The notes under the pieces were generated by a model, which was not told the DNA's origin, searched no databases, and worked only from the letters and a program-made list of their open reading frames with translations. A stretch of 64,000 nucleotides of DNA from Lonicera japonica. Taxonomy: Eukaryota; Streptophyta; Magnoliopsida; Dipsacales; Caprifoliaceae. Location of the stretch: positions 53,239,309-53,303,308 of the forward strand of contig CM038467.1 in assembly GCA_021464415.1 (NCBI GenBank), written 5' to 3'. Position numbers and translations under genes: made by a program. Shown piece by piece: positions 1-11,318 of the stretch (its first letter is position 1; each line of letters starts with the position of its first letter).

Positions 1-1220
1 GTTTGGGGGCCTGAAACATCTAAAAGGATTACATTGTTTCATTTGCTTCTATATGTTGATAATTCATATCAGGAGTCCCTCTATCTTATTCTAGAAGCAT
101 AATGGTTCATTTAGAGTCAAATACGTTTTACGAGAAAACTGACAAATGAGTTATGTAAGGGGAAAGTCTACATATAAACCTTTTCTTACACATTTGTCTA
201 CGAAATTAGGGTTCAGGAACTAAGTTATAGATTGAAAAAAGTGTTAAGCACTTGTTCCGCCCTTCGGTTTCTAGTGGTCTTATATGTTATTTTTTATGTT
301 AGAGAACTTAGATGCTTTTATTGATATTCTACTACTTTTTAAAAATATCTTATAAAAAATCTTATATTTGGGGAAAAACAGGGAAAGGGATGAAAACCTT
401 GTATTCCAAGATCCCATATTTGGTTTTGTCAAAATATGATTACTAATGAAAAAAATTTACCTTGTTTGTTTGAAATCATGATATTGATTCGGTATTGTTT
501 CCGCAAATAACAGCATTAATTATCTTGTTTGATTAATTTAGAAAAGACTAGATCTTATCGAAATTGATTTTATATGGAATTAAACTCTTGAAGATAGTGT
601 ATCAAATACATTACATTCAAATACTTGGTTTTATCCGGAAGATAATGGACTTACTTCTTCTGGTTTTACAAATGATTTTTATTAATGTTTTGATAAGTAG
701 TTTGTTTGAAAGCGATAGAATATCGGTAACGTGACAGTAAGTTTATCCAACAAGAAAGTAGATAGAGCAACATTTATATATAAAAAATCTACGTCTATGC
801 ATAATTCAAATTGTGCAATTAAGATAAAACAAGTACATAGATATATAACTTAATTTAAAAAAGAAGTTTAGGTGATTATCTCCCCGTCAATATAATATAA
901 ATAAGAGAGAAATAAAGTATTGCAAAGAAACCTCTTGTGTGTACTTGTTTTTCCTCTTTAAAATATTTTTAGTGGTCTGACTCTAGAAAGTAGCACTCCG
1001 GGTGCCAAGATTAGATCCAAGACTCTTACAGAAATAAATATTATCAAACATGCTTCTAAATAAAGCTTAAAAGTTTGCAAAATATAAGAGAGAGAGAGAG
1101 AGTAAGGAATTTTGTTGTAAAAATCGTGTCTCTGAACCAATGGGGTGTTGGCCTATTTACAATGCTGGGGAGGGTTTATCGTGAGACAAAACCCAACAGT
1201 GTGCCGTTTATCGTGCGACA
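1..1220 (-). mobile_element. Truncated Tat-type LTR (block 1 copy)
   Basis: This is related to the LTRs of the Tat element at 11319-29302. Shared landmarks are the prompt after the LTR terminus (seen in full only in block 2), the gggttc/ttaagcac stretch near 210-250, and the end region with 'ggcctatttac' near 1151, which matches the LTR TATA region. It stops at 1220 in a degenerate copy of the 12 bp palindrome (tatcgtgcgaca, 1209-1220), where a different LTR element begins. No coding sequence was seen. Confidence 0.7.
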
Positions 1221-4200
1221 TGTAATACCCTTTGGTCACTTTCCGTTTGTACTCTCATCTTTCTCATTCTATTGTTAAGCACCATCTTGATTAGTCAGTC
1301 ATATTATGATCCGGTTACCTTTTTAGTGGTTTTACACCTTGAGTATGTCATAGTAGTATATTTAAGTTTGCTTAAGCAGTCGTTTAATCATTCGAGTGGT
1401 CCAAATTTAAAACAAGATCCAAATCGCACTTTTCAGTTTTACTCGAATCGTAAATTTTAGCTAATTTTGAGAAGTTGTAACTTATTTGTTCCTTATATAA
1501 ATGAGTCCCTATCATTAGCTATAGTTCCCTCTTGATCCCTTCTATAAGTTCCACGTTGCACTCGCACTAAGATAGCATCATCTTCGGGGCTGAAATTGAG
1601 GAAAAAGTTATGGAAACTGTCTTATCACATTCATGATCGATCATGCTTTTTCACGATCAATCATGAATATGACCAGAGCACAAATTCTCAAACCATGATT
1701 GATCATGGTAAGCTACCCCTGAAGATCGATTTTGACAATTTTTGACTAGATATTCCTCCATTTTAAACCCCATTCTCCCTTATTTCCGAGCACACAACTC
1801 CAAGGGGAGGAAGAGGGACTTGAAAGCAGAGTAAAGGTGAGATTTTTGAGCTTGTGAGGTACCTAATCCTTTGAATCAAGCTTTAATATAAGGATTTCCA
1901 TCTCCACTTTCTTCTTTAATTAATCTCACACACCACCATTAAAGCAAGGAGGAAGGCTAGATCTTATCTCGGAATAGAAGCTCCATAGAGTTGGGAATCT
2001 TGTATAAAAACTTAATTTCTAACTTATAATTTCTAGATTTCCCATTTTACATCTTGTCTGTACAAAAACCCTAGGTTATGTACATATACTTTGGGTATAT
2101 GTTGAGATTAAGATGAAATGTTAGACTTAATAAATCTAATAGCCTATTTATTGTTCAAATAACATGATTCAATGAAAAGTTTCGATAAATTACTTTTCTT
2201 ACACTAAAATCCACTTAGACCATATTTTAAAGGTAATGAACCTTGTTATAAAACTTGTAATCTCTCTGTAGGTCCAAGTGGTGGGATTTTCTTTATGAGA
2301 TAATTATTAAACAATTTGTTATGCTTGTCGAGTTCATCTACACGAGAAACCTCTTGATAATTGTGTTGTTGATGTTTTATACAATTATGGAGAAATATGT
2401 ATATATGATGCAATTGTTTATGGAAGAGAGCCAGTTGAGATTCTTTAATCAGAGCTAGTCCATGAATGGTCCCAGGTGTGATCTCCTTAGACGGGGTCAT
2501 ACGTTGGGACAGAGTGCCCCTACGTGAAAGATCCGAAACCGTTCACGGAAACAAATGAGAGTCCCTATTGCCGCGTGGGTGAAAGAAAAGGGAAATGACC
2601 AGAGGAGTACATGGGATAAGAGTGATCGATAAGAAAATATGAGCCAGAATAACAAATGTGGGGGAGGTAGAAGCAACGGAAGAGGCCAACTAAGTAGGTT
2701 TGGAGGCCATTCGTCCCAGTCATCAGACCAGGACCAGTCTCCAAGCAAGAGCCAGTATCAAGGGAATCTTCAATCCTAGTAACATAAATCTACCTAACTA
2801 GTAAATCAGCCACATGGCCAAGGTAGCCAATTTTTCAATTTAACTCCGATAGTGGACCATAAGGATCATACAGTGATGGAAGGTAGTCTTGTTCTTTTTA
2901 ATATTGGTGTTAGAGCTTTGTTTGATACGGGTGTACCTCACTCCTCTATATCGGTTGCATGTGCTATAAGTCTGGGTTTAAAACCGAAAAAATTAAAATT
3001 TCCCATTAGTATTGGGATACCTATGGGTAATAGTATTCATTTGAATCGTTATTGCACCATCATCATCTCTTCATTCTGACTATCACATCGAAAATAATCA
3101 AGCCTTGATTGATTTCCACGTTAAAAAGATCACCATCTCCCATCTATGAAGAAAGAAGTTTATTTTCTTCGGGGAAAAGTATAATTTGTACCTTATGACT
3201 TATACCATGTAAAAGAGGCGCCTGTTTTTGAAAAATAGGCGCCTGTTGACAAACAGGAGCCTGTTGCAAAGTTGGTTTGAAAGTTTAAAAGGGCTTTCTA
3301 GAGCTTTCTTGGAGCATTTTTTAGAAAACAAAAACTGAGCTTTGAGAGCTCGTTTTTCCTCTACATTTCTCTCTTTAGAATTTATCAAAAATCACATTCT
3401 GGATTCTGATTCGGCCTTAAGAAAAGCTATTCTATACTTCGAAGGGATCGAGGTGAGCTAGGAATTTTAAGATTTAATCGGACGAATTTTTGAATATGAT
3501 CTTTCTTTATCTTCTTTCGGCTTATAAGTTCAAGGTAAGGGTTCTCTTGCTTTCAAAACTTCATAAAATATTTTTCTACCTTAATAATTGTTGTATTTGA
3601 CTTATGTTTGTTTGAAAACTCATGAGTAATGAAATATATGGTGTTTGATGATTTCTATAGTTATATTTGCATGATTTAAGGCAAACTATGCCATACACAC
3701 TTGTTGTAAATTGCTATCGGAATCATATATGGTATCTCTTGGTGGCATGGGTGTTGTTGGTTGGAAAAATTGAATTAGTAATGGTTCATATGCACCAAGG
3801 GATACGAAATGGGATTGATTTTAGTAAATATGACATAGATTGCTCGGTATATGCACGAAATTATATGTTTGCATGCCATACACATTATCACTGTGTCAAC
3901 CAAACGCTTGGAGGATTATCAGCATATCTGGATTACTCCTATGGCCTGACGTATGGGGCGTATATCTCATATTGATGATGATGGTGATGAAAGCTCATTA
4001 TGATCATGATATTATTTTAAATGTGATATGATCCTGATATGGTTCTACTGTGGCCCTTCGATTGTGAATGGATGATGTATTAGTTGGTGCCTACAGGTAT
4101 GGAAATTAAGTGGGGCCTGGTGCCCTTTGGATGAAAATCTCTAAAACTCCGGAGGGCAACAACGCGTCGGCTATCTAGAGCCAGCGGTGTGTAGTCCGAA

Positions 4201-4905
4201 AATCTAGACAACGGTAAAGCGCTGATGATTCTATTGCGATGATAGTATTGGCGGACTTATGGTCCAAATTGATTATGGTCTATTGATCTTCTCTAGGCCA
4301 ATGAGCTAACTTATGATCATTATCGGATTATTCTCTCGGGCGGACAGGCCCATGTTCTATTCTAGCGGTACGGATATATTCTGGCAAAGTGGTTCTATGG
4401 TTGACACAAGGGAGGTAACCTGCATTGGCATGTGCATGCATTGCTTATTGAATAAATGGTTCTAAACTTGTTTATGTTTTATATATGATGCTTTCGTCGT
4501 TACTCACCCCTACTGAGCGTGTAGCTCACTCCGTTTTCTAAAACTATTACAGGTACTCATGAGTCCTAGGGGGACAAAGAGACGACATATTCGGAGACGA
4601 AGTAGAAGCCTCTAATAGTATGGTTTATTTTTGTAATAACTATGTTGGTCCGGGAAGCCACAGCTAGCCCGGGAACTTGTATATGTTTATTTTGAATGTT
4701 CATATGGTAAATTTTTGTATATCTATAATGCATGCTCACAACTATAGTATCAATGCATAGTCCATGCTTATCTTTGTATGATATATGTATCCTTGTTAGT
4801 TTATACTCTTCATATTTACCTATCTTCGTCTTACTAAGATGGGTTAGTGACACTCCAGGTCTTAATTACGGGTGTTATCCTATAAATTAAGGCAGGGGTT
4901 TTACA
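1221..4905 (+). mobile_element. Decayed Ty3/gypsy retrotransposon, block 1
   Basis: It begins TGTAATACCC, typical of plant LTRs of the TGTAACACCC...GGGTGTTACA kind, and ends ggggttttaca at 4905. The block 2 copy still ends ggggtgttaca. Internal remnants are a gag tail (about 2560-2640) and a protease segment (2852-3079). Reverse transcriptase and integrase are absent. The 3' part (about 3180-4905) looks like R/U5 of an LTR, with the landmark 'ctgagcgtgtagctcac' near 4514. I saw no second TGTAATACCC and no matching target-site duplication, so it is an internally deleted and truncated copy. Small open frames in it are not credible genes. Confidence 0.65.
2852..3079 (+). pseudogene. Retropepsin fragment of the gypsy element, block 1
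   Basis: The open frame contains a retroviral-type aspartic protease core. A hydrophobic strand ('LVLFNIGVRALF') is followed by the catalytic D-T-G triplet (DTGVPHSS), as in plant gypsy proteases where the segment reads D-T-G-A-S-H-S-F. It ends at a stop at 3077-3079 soon after the flap region, and no RT follows. Only about 75 residues remain. The catalytic triplet is intact here but not in the block 2 copy. Confidence 0.6.
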
Positions 4906-6642
4906 ATTAACCTTTTACCCCCCCTAAAATTTACATGTATCGTCACTTTGGTCCTCAATATTTCATTTGTTACATTTTTGCCCTCAACATTTGACCCAAG
5001 TTGCATTTTGATCCAAAATTGAATGTTGTGAGAATCTGCAAATGCAACCCCCAGGTCTCAACTTATAGTTTGGGAGTCTGAAATATCGAAAAGGATTTCA
5101 TTAATCCATTTGCTTCTATGTGTTAATAATTTGTACATTCCTATTTTCTATTTCTAAATACAAAGGGGTTCGTTTAGAATCGCCAATACGTTTTACAAGA
5201 AAATGGATAAAAAGTTTGTGTAAGGGGAAAGGCCATAGGCAAGCCTTTTCCATACACGATTGTCTACGAAACTGAGGTTCTATAGGATTCGGAAAGTATA
5301 TTACAGTTTAAGAAAGTGTTAAGCACCCATTCCGTCTTTTCAGTCTAAAGTGATTTTATATGTTTATTCTATGTTGAAAAACTTGGATGCTTTTACTAAT
5401 AGTTTACCACTTTTCAAAAATAATTTGTAAAGAAACCTGATTTTTGGAAAAATGAGAAAAGGGATAAAAACCTTGTATTCCGTGATCCAATATTTTGGTT
5501 TTGTTGAAATCAAACTATTAATGTCAAAGTTTATTAGTTTTGAAATTAAAAAGATATTCTAGCATTGTTTCCTCATATAACAATGTTGGCTTATCTTTGT
5601 TCTGGTTATTTTTAGAAAAGATCGAATCTTATCGGGATTAATTTGATATAAAATTGGACTCTTAAAGAGAGTATATCAGATATGTCACAATTTTAAGTCC
5701 AAAGTAAGTTTCATCGATCCGGGTTTTGAAAACTTGATTTTATCTGGATGATAATGTACTTACTTTTTCTGATTTTACAAACGATTTTATCAAAGTGTTG
5801 TTTTAAAAACAGTAAATTATTTGTAACTTGACAATAAGTTTACTCAATTAGAAAGCAGACAAAACAATAGATATGAGAAATAAAAATGACTACACAGATA
5901 TATAATTTTAAAGAATAGAAGAGACTTTTGTTACCTTTCCGACAATATATATAAGAAAGAAATAGAGAAAATATAATACAACAGAAGATAATCGAGATGA
6001 TATTATCTTTTCTACTCTAGATATTTTCGAGAATTCGATTCTAGAAGATAACATGTCAAGTGTTAAGAATGGATTCGATAATTCCTCAGAAATCTGATGA
6101 TTATAGATTTACACTTGTTAATACTTCATAAAATCAAAGAATAATTGAGATTTTATCCCTCAAATTGCTGTCATTAAACCCTTGGGGTGATTTTATCCCT
6201 TATAGAGCTCGGGAGTGATTTTCGTGCAACATTCTCCAAGAACAGGGAAATGTCGTGCGACAATTAGCCAGATGTCACGCGACAAATGGCTGAAATAATG
6301 TCTCTGACATACTGATTTGTTAGGAAATGGTTGGTCTGTGTTTGGGGAACTTGTTTCCCGATACATGAGGGTTTGTCATGCGACAACCCTATTAGAAATA
6401 GGTTTGTTTGGACAACAAACTTCCCGAAGTAGTTTCTAATGTGTAGGTGAGTCCCAGACTCACAAAAGGTGTTTTTTTCGATAGTTTAGGGTTCTTGCGG
6501 GCGTCACGGATTGGGGTATCTACAAATGCATCATCAATTATTTGGATGAAATTGCAACTCGCCTCTAATCTTGAGGACCAATATAAATAACCAAAATGAG
6601 AATCCCTGTAAACTTCAGGAGGGGTAAAAAGTTCAATTACCC
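4906..6642. mobile_element. Small inverted-repeat element (MITE-like) split by a solo LTR, block 1
   Basis: The two halves are 4906-5026 and 6525-6642. The left end (attaaccttttaccccc) and right end (ggggtaaaaagttcaatta) are imperfect inverted repeats. The 'ctttggtcctcaa' and 'ttgaggaccaa' segments are inverted too. The same general design (TAATTGA...TTTACC...TTTGGACC) is seen in the elements at 33243-33480 and 33546-33796, so they look like one family. A Tat-type solo LTR sits in the middle. Confidence 0.55.
5027..6524 (-). mobile_element. Solo Tat-type LTR, block 1
   Basis: It begins TGTGAGAATC and ends GGTATCTACA, the same termini as the full element's LTRs at 11319-13004. It is 1498 bp long with no internal region. 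The flanks are aatgt (5022-5026) and aatgc (6525-6529), an imperfect 5 bp target-site duplication. It carries copies of the 12 bp palindrome: TGTCGTGCGACA at 6251-6262, TGTCACGCGACA at 6273-6284 and TGTCATGCGACA at 6374-6385. Orientation is inferred from the full element, whose genes run on the minus strand. Confidence 0.85.
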
Positions 6643-8420
6643 TTCTAGTACTATATTAGTGTTTATCTCTTTGGATCGTCGTGTCTGATGTGTTAACTGC
6701 AGAGATTTTGTAGGTGCATGCATTTGTAGTGTAAGAGCTGTAGCGTACTTGTATTTATTTATTTTTATTTAAAAGGAAGGTCTAAGTCTCATTTTTCTTA
6801 TTACAATAACAAAAAATTCAACCTCTCTTTTTTCTTGGTGTGACTCAAACCCGGGACCTCCCGGGTTCAGATGAGTGCCGTTCTCAATTAGGCAACCCAA
6901 TGATACATGTATCTATTTAATACCAGTGCATGAATGAATTTATCTCAACCAATTGAATTGAATATATATAAGTTTGAGAATATACAGTCCAAACATAATG
7001 GTAATTAATGTGATAGTTATCCTACCCAAGATCCTTTTGTTTGTTTATCTATTTGCAATATATAACCCCCTCTAAAATAGTTCAAAAAATGGGGAAGAAT
7101 TGGAATTTACTTTTTAGTAATTATTTTGTATGTGAATTTCATAAATCTTTATAAACAATGAAAATGTTATTTCATGCTAAAGTAGAATACTTATAAAAAA
7201 ATAAAATAAATAAATAGAAAGTATTTTCTACTACAATGAATCCCAACTAAACAAACAAAATCTTTAAATTAGGACAAACACTAATATATTTACGATAAAA
7301 TTTTCAAAAATAACTGATTCTCTGCCTAAATATTAATTTCATGAATTACAGTGCATATCCTTGTAGTACTACATACATCCACAAATTCAAAGAGACATTA
7401 ATGGAACAACTACGTTAGTACAAGGAGTATTAAAATATTGCACATGCACCACCAACAAGTTTTATTTTTTTCCCATGGTTGACTTTGACGGTGAACTCTA
7501 TTTGCTCTTATTCAAAGAACAATAAAGTAATAAGTTTGACTAGTACCAATGTGATGATGGCACTGCTTGTACTAATTTAAATGATTAAATTATTATTTTA
7601 AAAATATTGTGTTAGAAAGTGCGTAAGTGACTGTGTAATGCACAAATGGTTGTTTTTTTTTAGTAATGCACAATGTGCTTTACTAACTAGTAACAAACAA
7701 TATTTTAACATTCCATCAAATTCAATTGTATTGGTTCAATTTTTTTTTTTTAAAGATTATTCAATTTTGTCAAAACAAATATAGTTAATAATATAAATAC
7801 CATACAACATAAAGTATTAAATCAAAAGGTACGATTAGAGTTTATTTAGTAGGCTCATTTATATATAGCAATATTAAAGTGCAACAGGGTAATATTATAT
7901 ATTTAGTGTATAAGGATAATCAATTATGTGGTGACATGTGTTATTTTAAAGTGGGTTGGCCGAATTGGAGTAAGCATCCATGGGCAATTCAAGTTGAAAT
8001 TAGAAGAATCTTTGAGAAAGTTTAAGCATGATGGACTTTAGAGGGTAGTTAGCACTTTCACTTTTCACCTTTAATTTGTTAGAAAATGTATGTCTATAAC
8101 AATATTGTATTCTAGGAAGAAAAAATAATGAAAATCAAAGCCGACACAATATTCTTAAAACAATTACATCGCCTCGCCGGATGTGCTTGTTTGTTTTCCA
8201 GGATAAAATGGCACTAAAGTGTCTAACAAGTGCCAATTTAAATTCATAAGAAGAATCTAATAAAACTGCCAATTAATGGCAGTTTACAAGAGTTTAAAAT
8301 TTGGCCTTCTTCGGTTTGGCATTCGTGTCTGCAGGTGAGAGTGCACACAAGTCAAGCCTAATTCGATCCATGATTTGAACAAGCCCCTGTGCCCATGTGC
8401 ACGAGGTAGGAACCTTGGGT
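6643..8420. other. AT-rich intergenic DNA, no gene seen
   Basis: Apart from the candidate SINE at 6761-6907 I see only AT-rich sequence with short A/T runs, and no open frame or split-gene signals that I can support. The block 2 match is 51488 to about 52960. Confidence 0.5.
6761..6907 (-). mobile_element. Candidate tRNA-derived SINE, block 1
   Basis: On the minus strand there is a tRNA-like head followed by an A-rich tail (taaataaaaataaataaa). The box B-like segment is GGGTTTGAGTC, preceded by ggttgcctaattgag, which resembles a degenerate box A. The flanks TGTATTTATTT (6750-6760) and TGTATCTATTT (6908-6918) match at 10 of 11 bases, as expected for a target-site duplication. It could still be a degenerate tRNA-like fragment of another repeat. 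Confidence 0.5.
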
Positions 8421-8425
8421 GTCTA

Positions 8426-10281
8426 TGACACGGCAAGAATACTTCCGCGTTTAGGAACCCAAATATAGGTTGTCAAGTTATAGTACTTGGTAAGTCCAAG
8501 TGTCAAACCACAAGGATAGTTGAAAATACGATGTAACAATTACGAGTTCAAGGCTTTGCTTAGAGAAATAGGTTAATAGATTTTAGTTGTTGATTTTAAA
8601 GTCTTACAATAAAAATTAAAGTGACATATCAAATGATGGGAAAAGGCTAAGGCATTATAGAATTCATTTGCTTTGTAATGTTATGTAGAATCAATCTTAT
8701 TTAAAGTTCTCAATGCAATTTATAAGTGTTGAGTATGTTACAATTTTCTAAGCAAAAGGGTGTGAAGCAAAAGCAACCCATTCCCATATAAAGAAAAGGT
8801 GTAAGCAAAATTCAACACAAGTGTATATCTCCTTTTTATCCTGTAACAAAGGGTGTGATGCAATTGTAACCCATTCCCATATAACATTTAACCAAAATAA
8901 AAACTTAAGATACATTAAAAGAAAATGCATAAATTTAAACTAGGCACTTGAGAACTCATTGTTAATTTTTCTAAGCAATTGATAGGATTATGAAAATGGC
9001 CAACTACAAAGAATTTAGCTCAATAAATCATTACACTTTCTTTGTCTATGTTTGGGAAGTCTAATTGGAGATTAAATAATCCAATTTAGACATATTTGAT
9101 AAATACAAATTGAATCTTTAAAATGATTAGTGAAGTTGGTTATGACATAAACTTAAGAGATCCTCATTGGCAATACTTTAACTAAGAAAATATTGAGTCT
9201 CAAAATCATATGAAGTGTAGAAAGCACTCAACATATTATTCAAGAATTCAAGGATTGGAATCTCAAATTTATGTTGTTTCCATAAATATTCAAAGACTAA
9301 TCATGCTTGGCAATGAAATGTATCTCATTTATAGAAGGAATGGACATAGGATAGTAAGAAATACACAAGTGTATCATCTCTTTATTAATGCTTGAGATCT
9401 ATGTATACAAGGCATATAAAGTCAAATCATCTTATGATAATTATTTTACTAGCTTATGAATGGTTCATTAAATGGAGAAAATGAAGGACTCAACAAGTAT
9501 TTAACAATACTAACAATGAAATGAGAACAAAACTTACATAATTAATGCATTGCAAAATTCTTCTTTAGCCTTATATAGCAAAGAAATTACTTCATAATAG
9601 ATGTAGAGAAAAAAATTATAGAAGTGAGCTCCATTTCTCTCTAAAAACAAAACTATTACAAGCTACAAACTAAAAAAATGAGTGAATATAATTATGTGTG
9701 TGTAATATCTCCCTCTCCCATCTCCATTTATAGTCCAAGAGTATAAAACCTCAGGCATACTCAAACAACCACTCTAAATAAAATAATATATTCCATGAGA
9801 TATGACATTTTCTTAGCCAAACTCATCTCCTCAAGCAACCCGTGACTTGTTGACTAAAGGAGGGAAGTGACATAAAGTATCAAGTATGTCTCCTAGATTA
9901 ATCTTGGATTAAGCTAGATTAATCCAAATGTTAGAAATAATTCCATGATTGATCTACCAAAAAGCTAGATTAATCTCACATACTTTTTATCAACTCTAGA
10001 TTGATCTTGGAATAAGCTAGATTGATCTAGCTCTTTGACTTTCTATTGACTTTTTGCTTTAGACTCCAAAATTGCTTGGATGTTTTTTCTTCCTTTCTCC
10101 AATTCATTTCATGAGATCTAAAGACACCAAAATAAATACAAAATGTGCCTTTTCAAGCAATGTTAAATACAAAAGTGCTACGAAACTAATCGCGATAAAA
10201 ATTGGCAAACCGAGTAGTTCTAAGAGAAATAAATGCACCTTCAAAAATGAGCATATGAATGACAATATTATGCGTTTATAA
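8426..10281. mobile_element. LTR-like element (solo LTR or LARD-type), first copy
   Basis: It begins TGACACGGCAAGAATACTTC and ends GCGTTTATAA. The perfect 5 bp flanks gtcta (8421-8425 and 10282-10286) fit a target-site duplication. It is 1856 bp long without a credible coding region. A related element begins at 10759 and ends at 30437; shared landmarks include 'gtccaagtgtc', the 'gaccca/cccattcccatata' blocks near 8775 and 8870, and the end 'tatgaatgacaatatta'. The terminal AA, where the other copy has CA, is probably one mutation. Strand and family are not determined. Confidence 0.65.
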
Positions 10282-10286
10282 GTCTA

Positions 10287-10753
10287 GAAGATTTACAAGC
10301 TCATAAGGTGTATTGCTTTAAAAAAACCCACAAAGTTTCAATGTGGGATATAAGAATTTTGATTTCTTAAACTCTCATTTTCCCATTTCAAGTAACTCAC
10401 TTTGGATGACAATTTATCATTCACCCGCTATTCATTTTGAGCAAGTAAATATATAACTTAAATGTACTCGTGGAGGAGAACACGAATCCATAATTATTTT
10501 CTAAAATCGATCGCACGATTTTAAATAAACTTGCTCTTAAAATGGCCAAAAAATTAACTAAATTTTCAACAAACTTTACTAATTATGTCCTTTAAATTTT
10601 TTTGGGCAGAGGCAACTTCAAAATTTTCTTTGCGACCCACACTCATTGATCAAAATTTGCTTTGCCTCCCACACTAATTGAAAAGTGAATGTCTCGTTAA
10701 AAGTATGTATAGAAAGGACAAGTGCAAGGCACGCTCAAATTCCTCCCTATCTA
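10287..10753. other. Intergenic DNA, no gene seen
   Basis: Unique-looking sequence between two LTR-like elements, ending in a short TCTA microsatellite that became the target of the nested insertion. It matches 53351-53820 in block 2. The short open frame at 53649-53891 is not preserved in this block. Confidence 0.5.
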
Positions 10754-11318
10754 TCTATTGACGCACCGAAAATACTTCCGTGCTTAGGTACCCAAGTGTA
10801 GGTTGTCAAGTTATAATACTTAGTAAGTCCAAGTGTCGAACCACAAGGATAGTCGGAAAGACGATGTGGTGATTACGAGTCCAAGGCTTTGTTTAAGAGA
10901 ATTTGATTGGTTGATTTTAGTTGTTGATTTTAAAGTCTTGCAATAAAAATTAAAATGATGTAATAATAGATGAGAAAAGGCTAAGGCATTATAGAATTCA
11001 TTTGTTTTGCAAAGTTAAGTAAAATCAATCTCATTCAAAGTTCTCAATGCAATTCCTAAGTGTTGAATATTTTACCCATTTCTAAGCAAAAGGGTGTGGA
11101 GCAAAAGCAACCCATTCCCATATAAATGCCATATAAAGAAAGGATGTAAGCAAATATCAACACAAGTGTATCTCTCATTTTTATCTTGTGACAAAGGGTG
11201 TGAAGCAAGTGCAACCCATTCCCATATAATATCAACCAAGATTCAAACTTAAAATACACAAAAAGAAAAGGCATAAATTTAAACTAGGCATTAAGAACTC
11301 ATTGTTAGTTTTCCCTAG

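Noticed and set aside
3667..3975. 102-codon frame in the gypsy 3' part
   Set aside because: The block 2 copy is interrupted by a TAG, composition is not protein-like, and it lies in LTR sequence.
6841..6905. Functional tRNA gene
   Set aside because: Box B-like segment only; no full cloverleaf, and an A-rich tail with target duplication favours a SINE.
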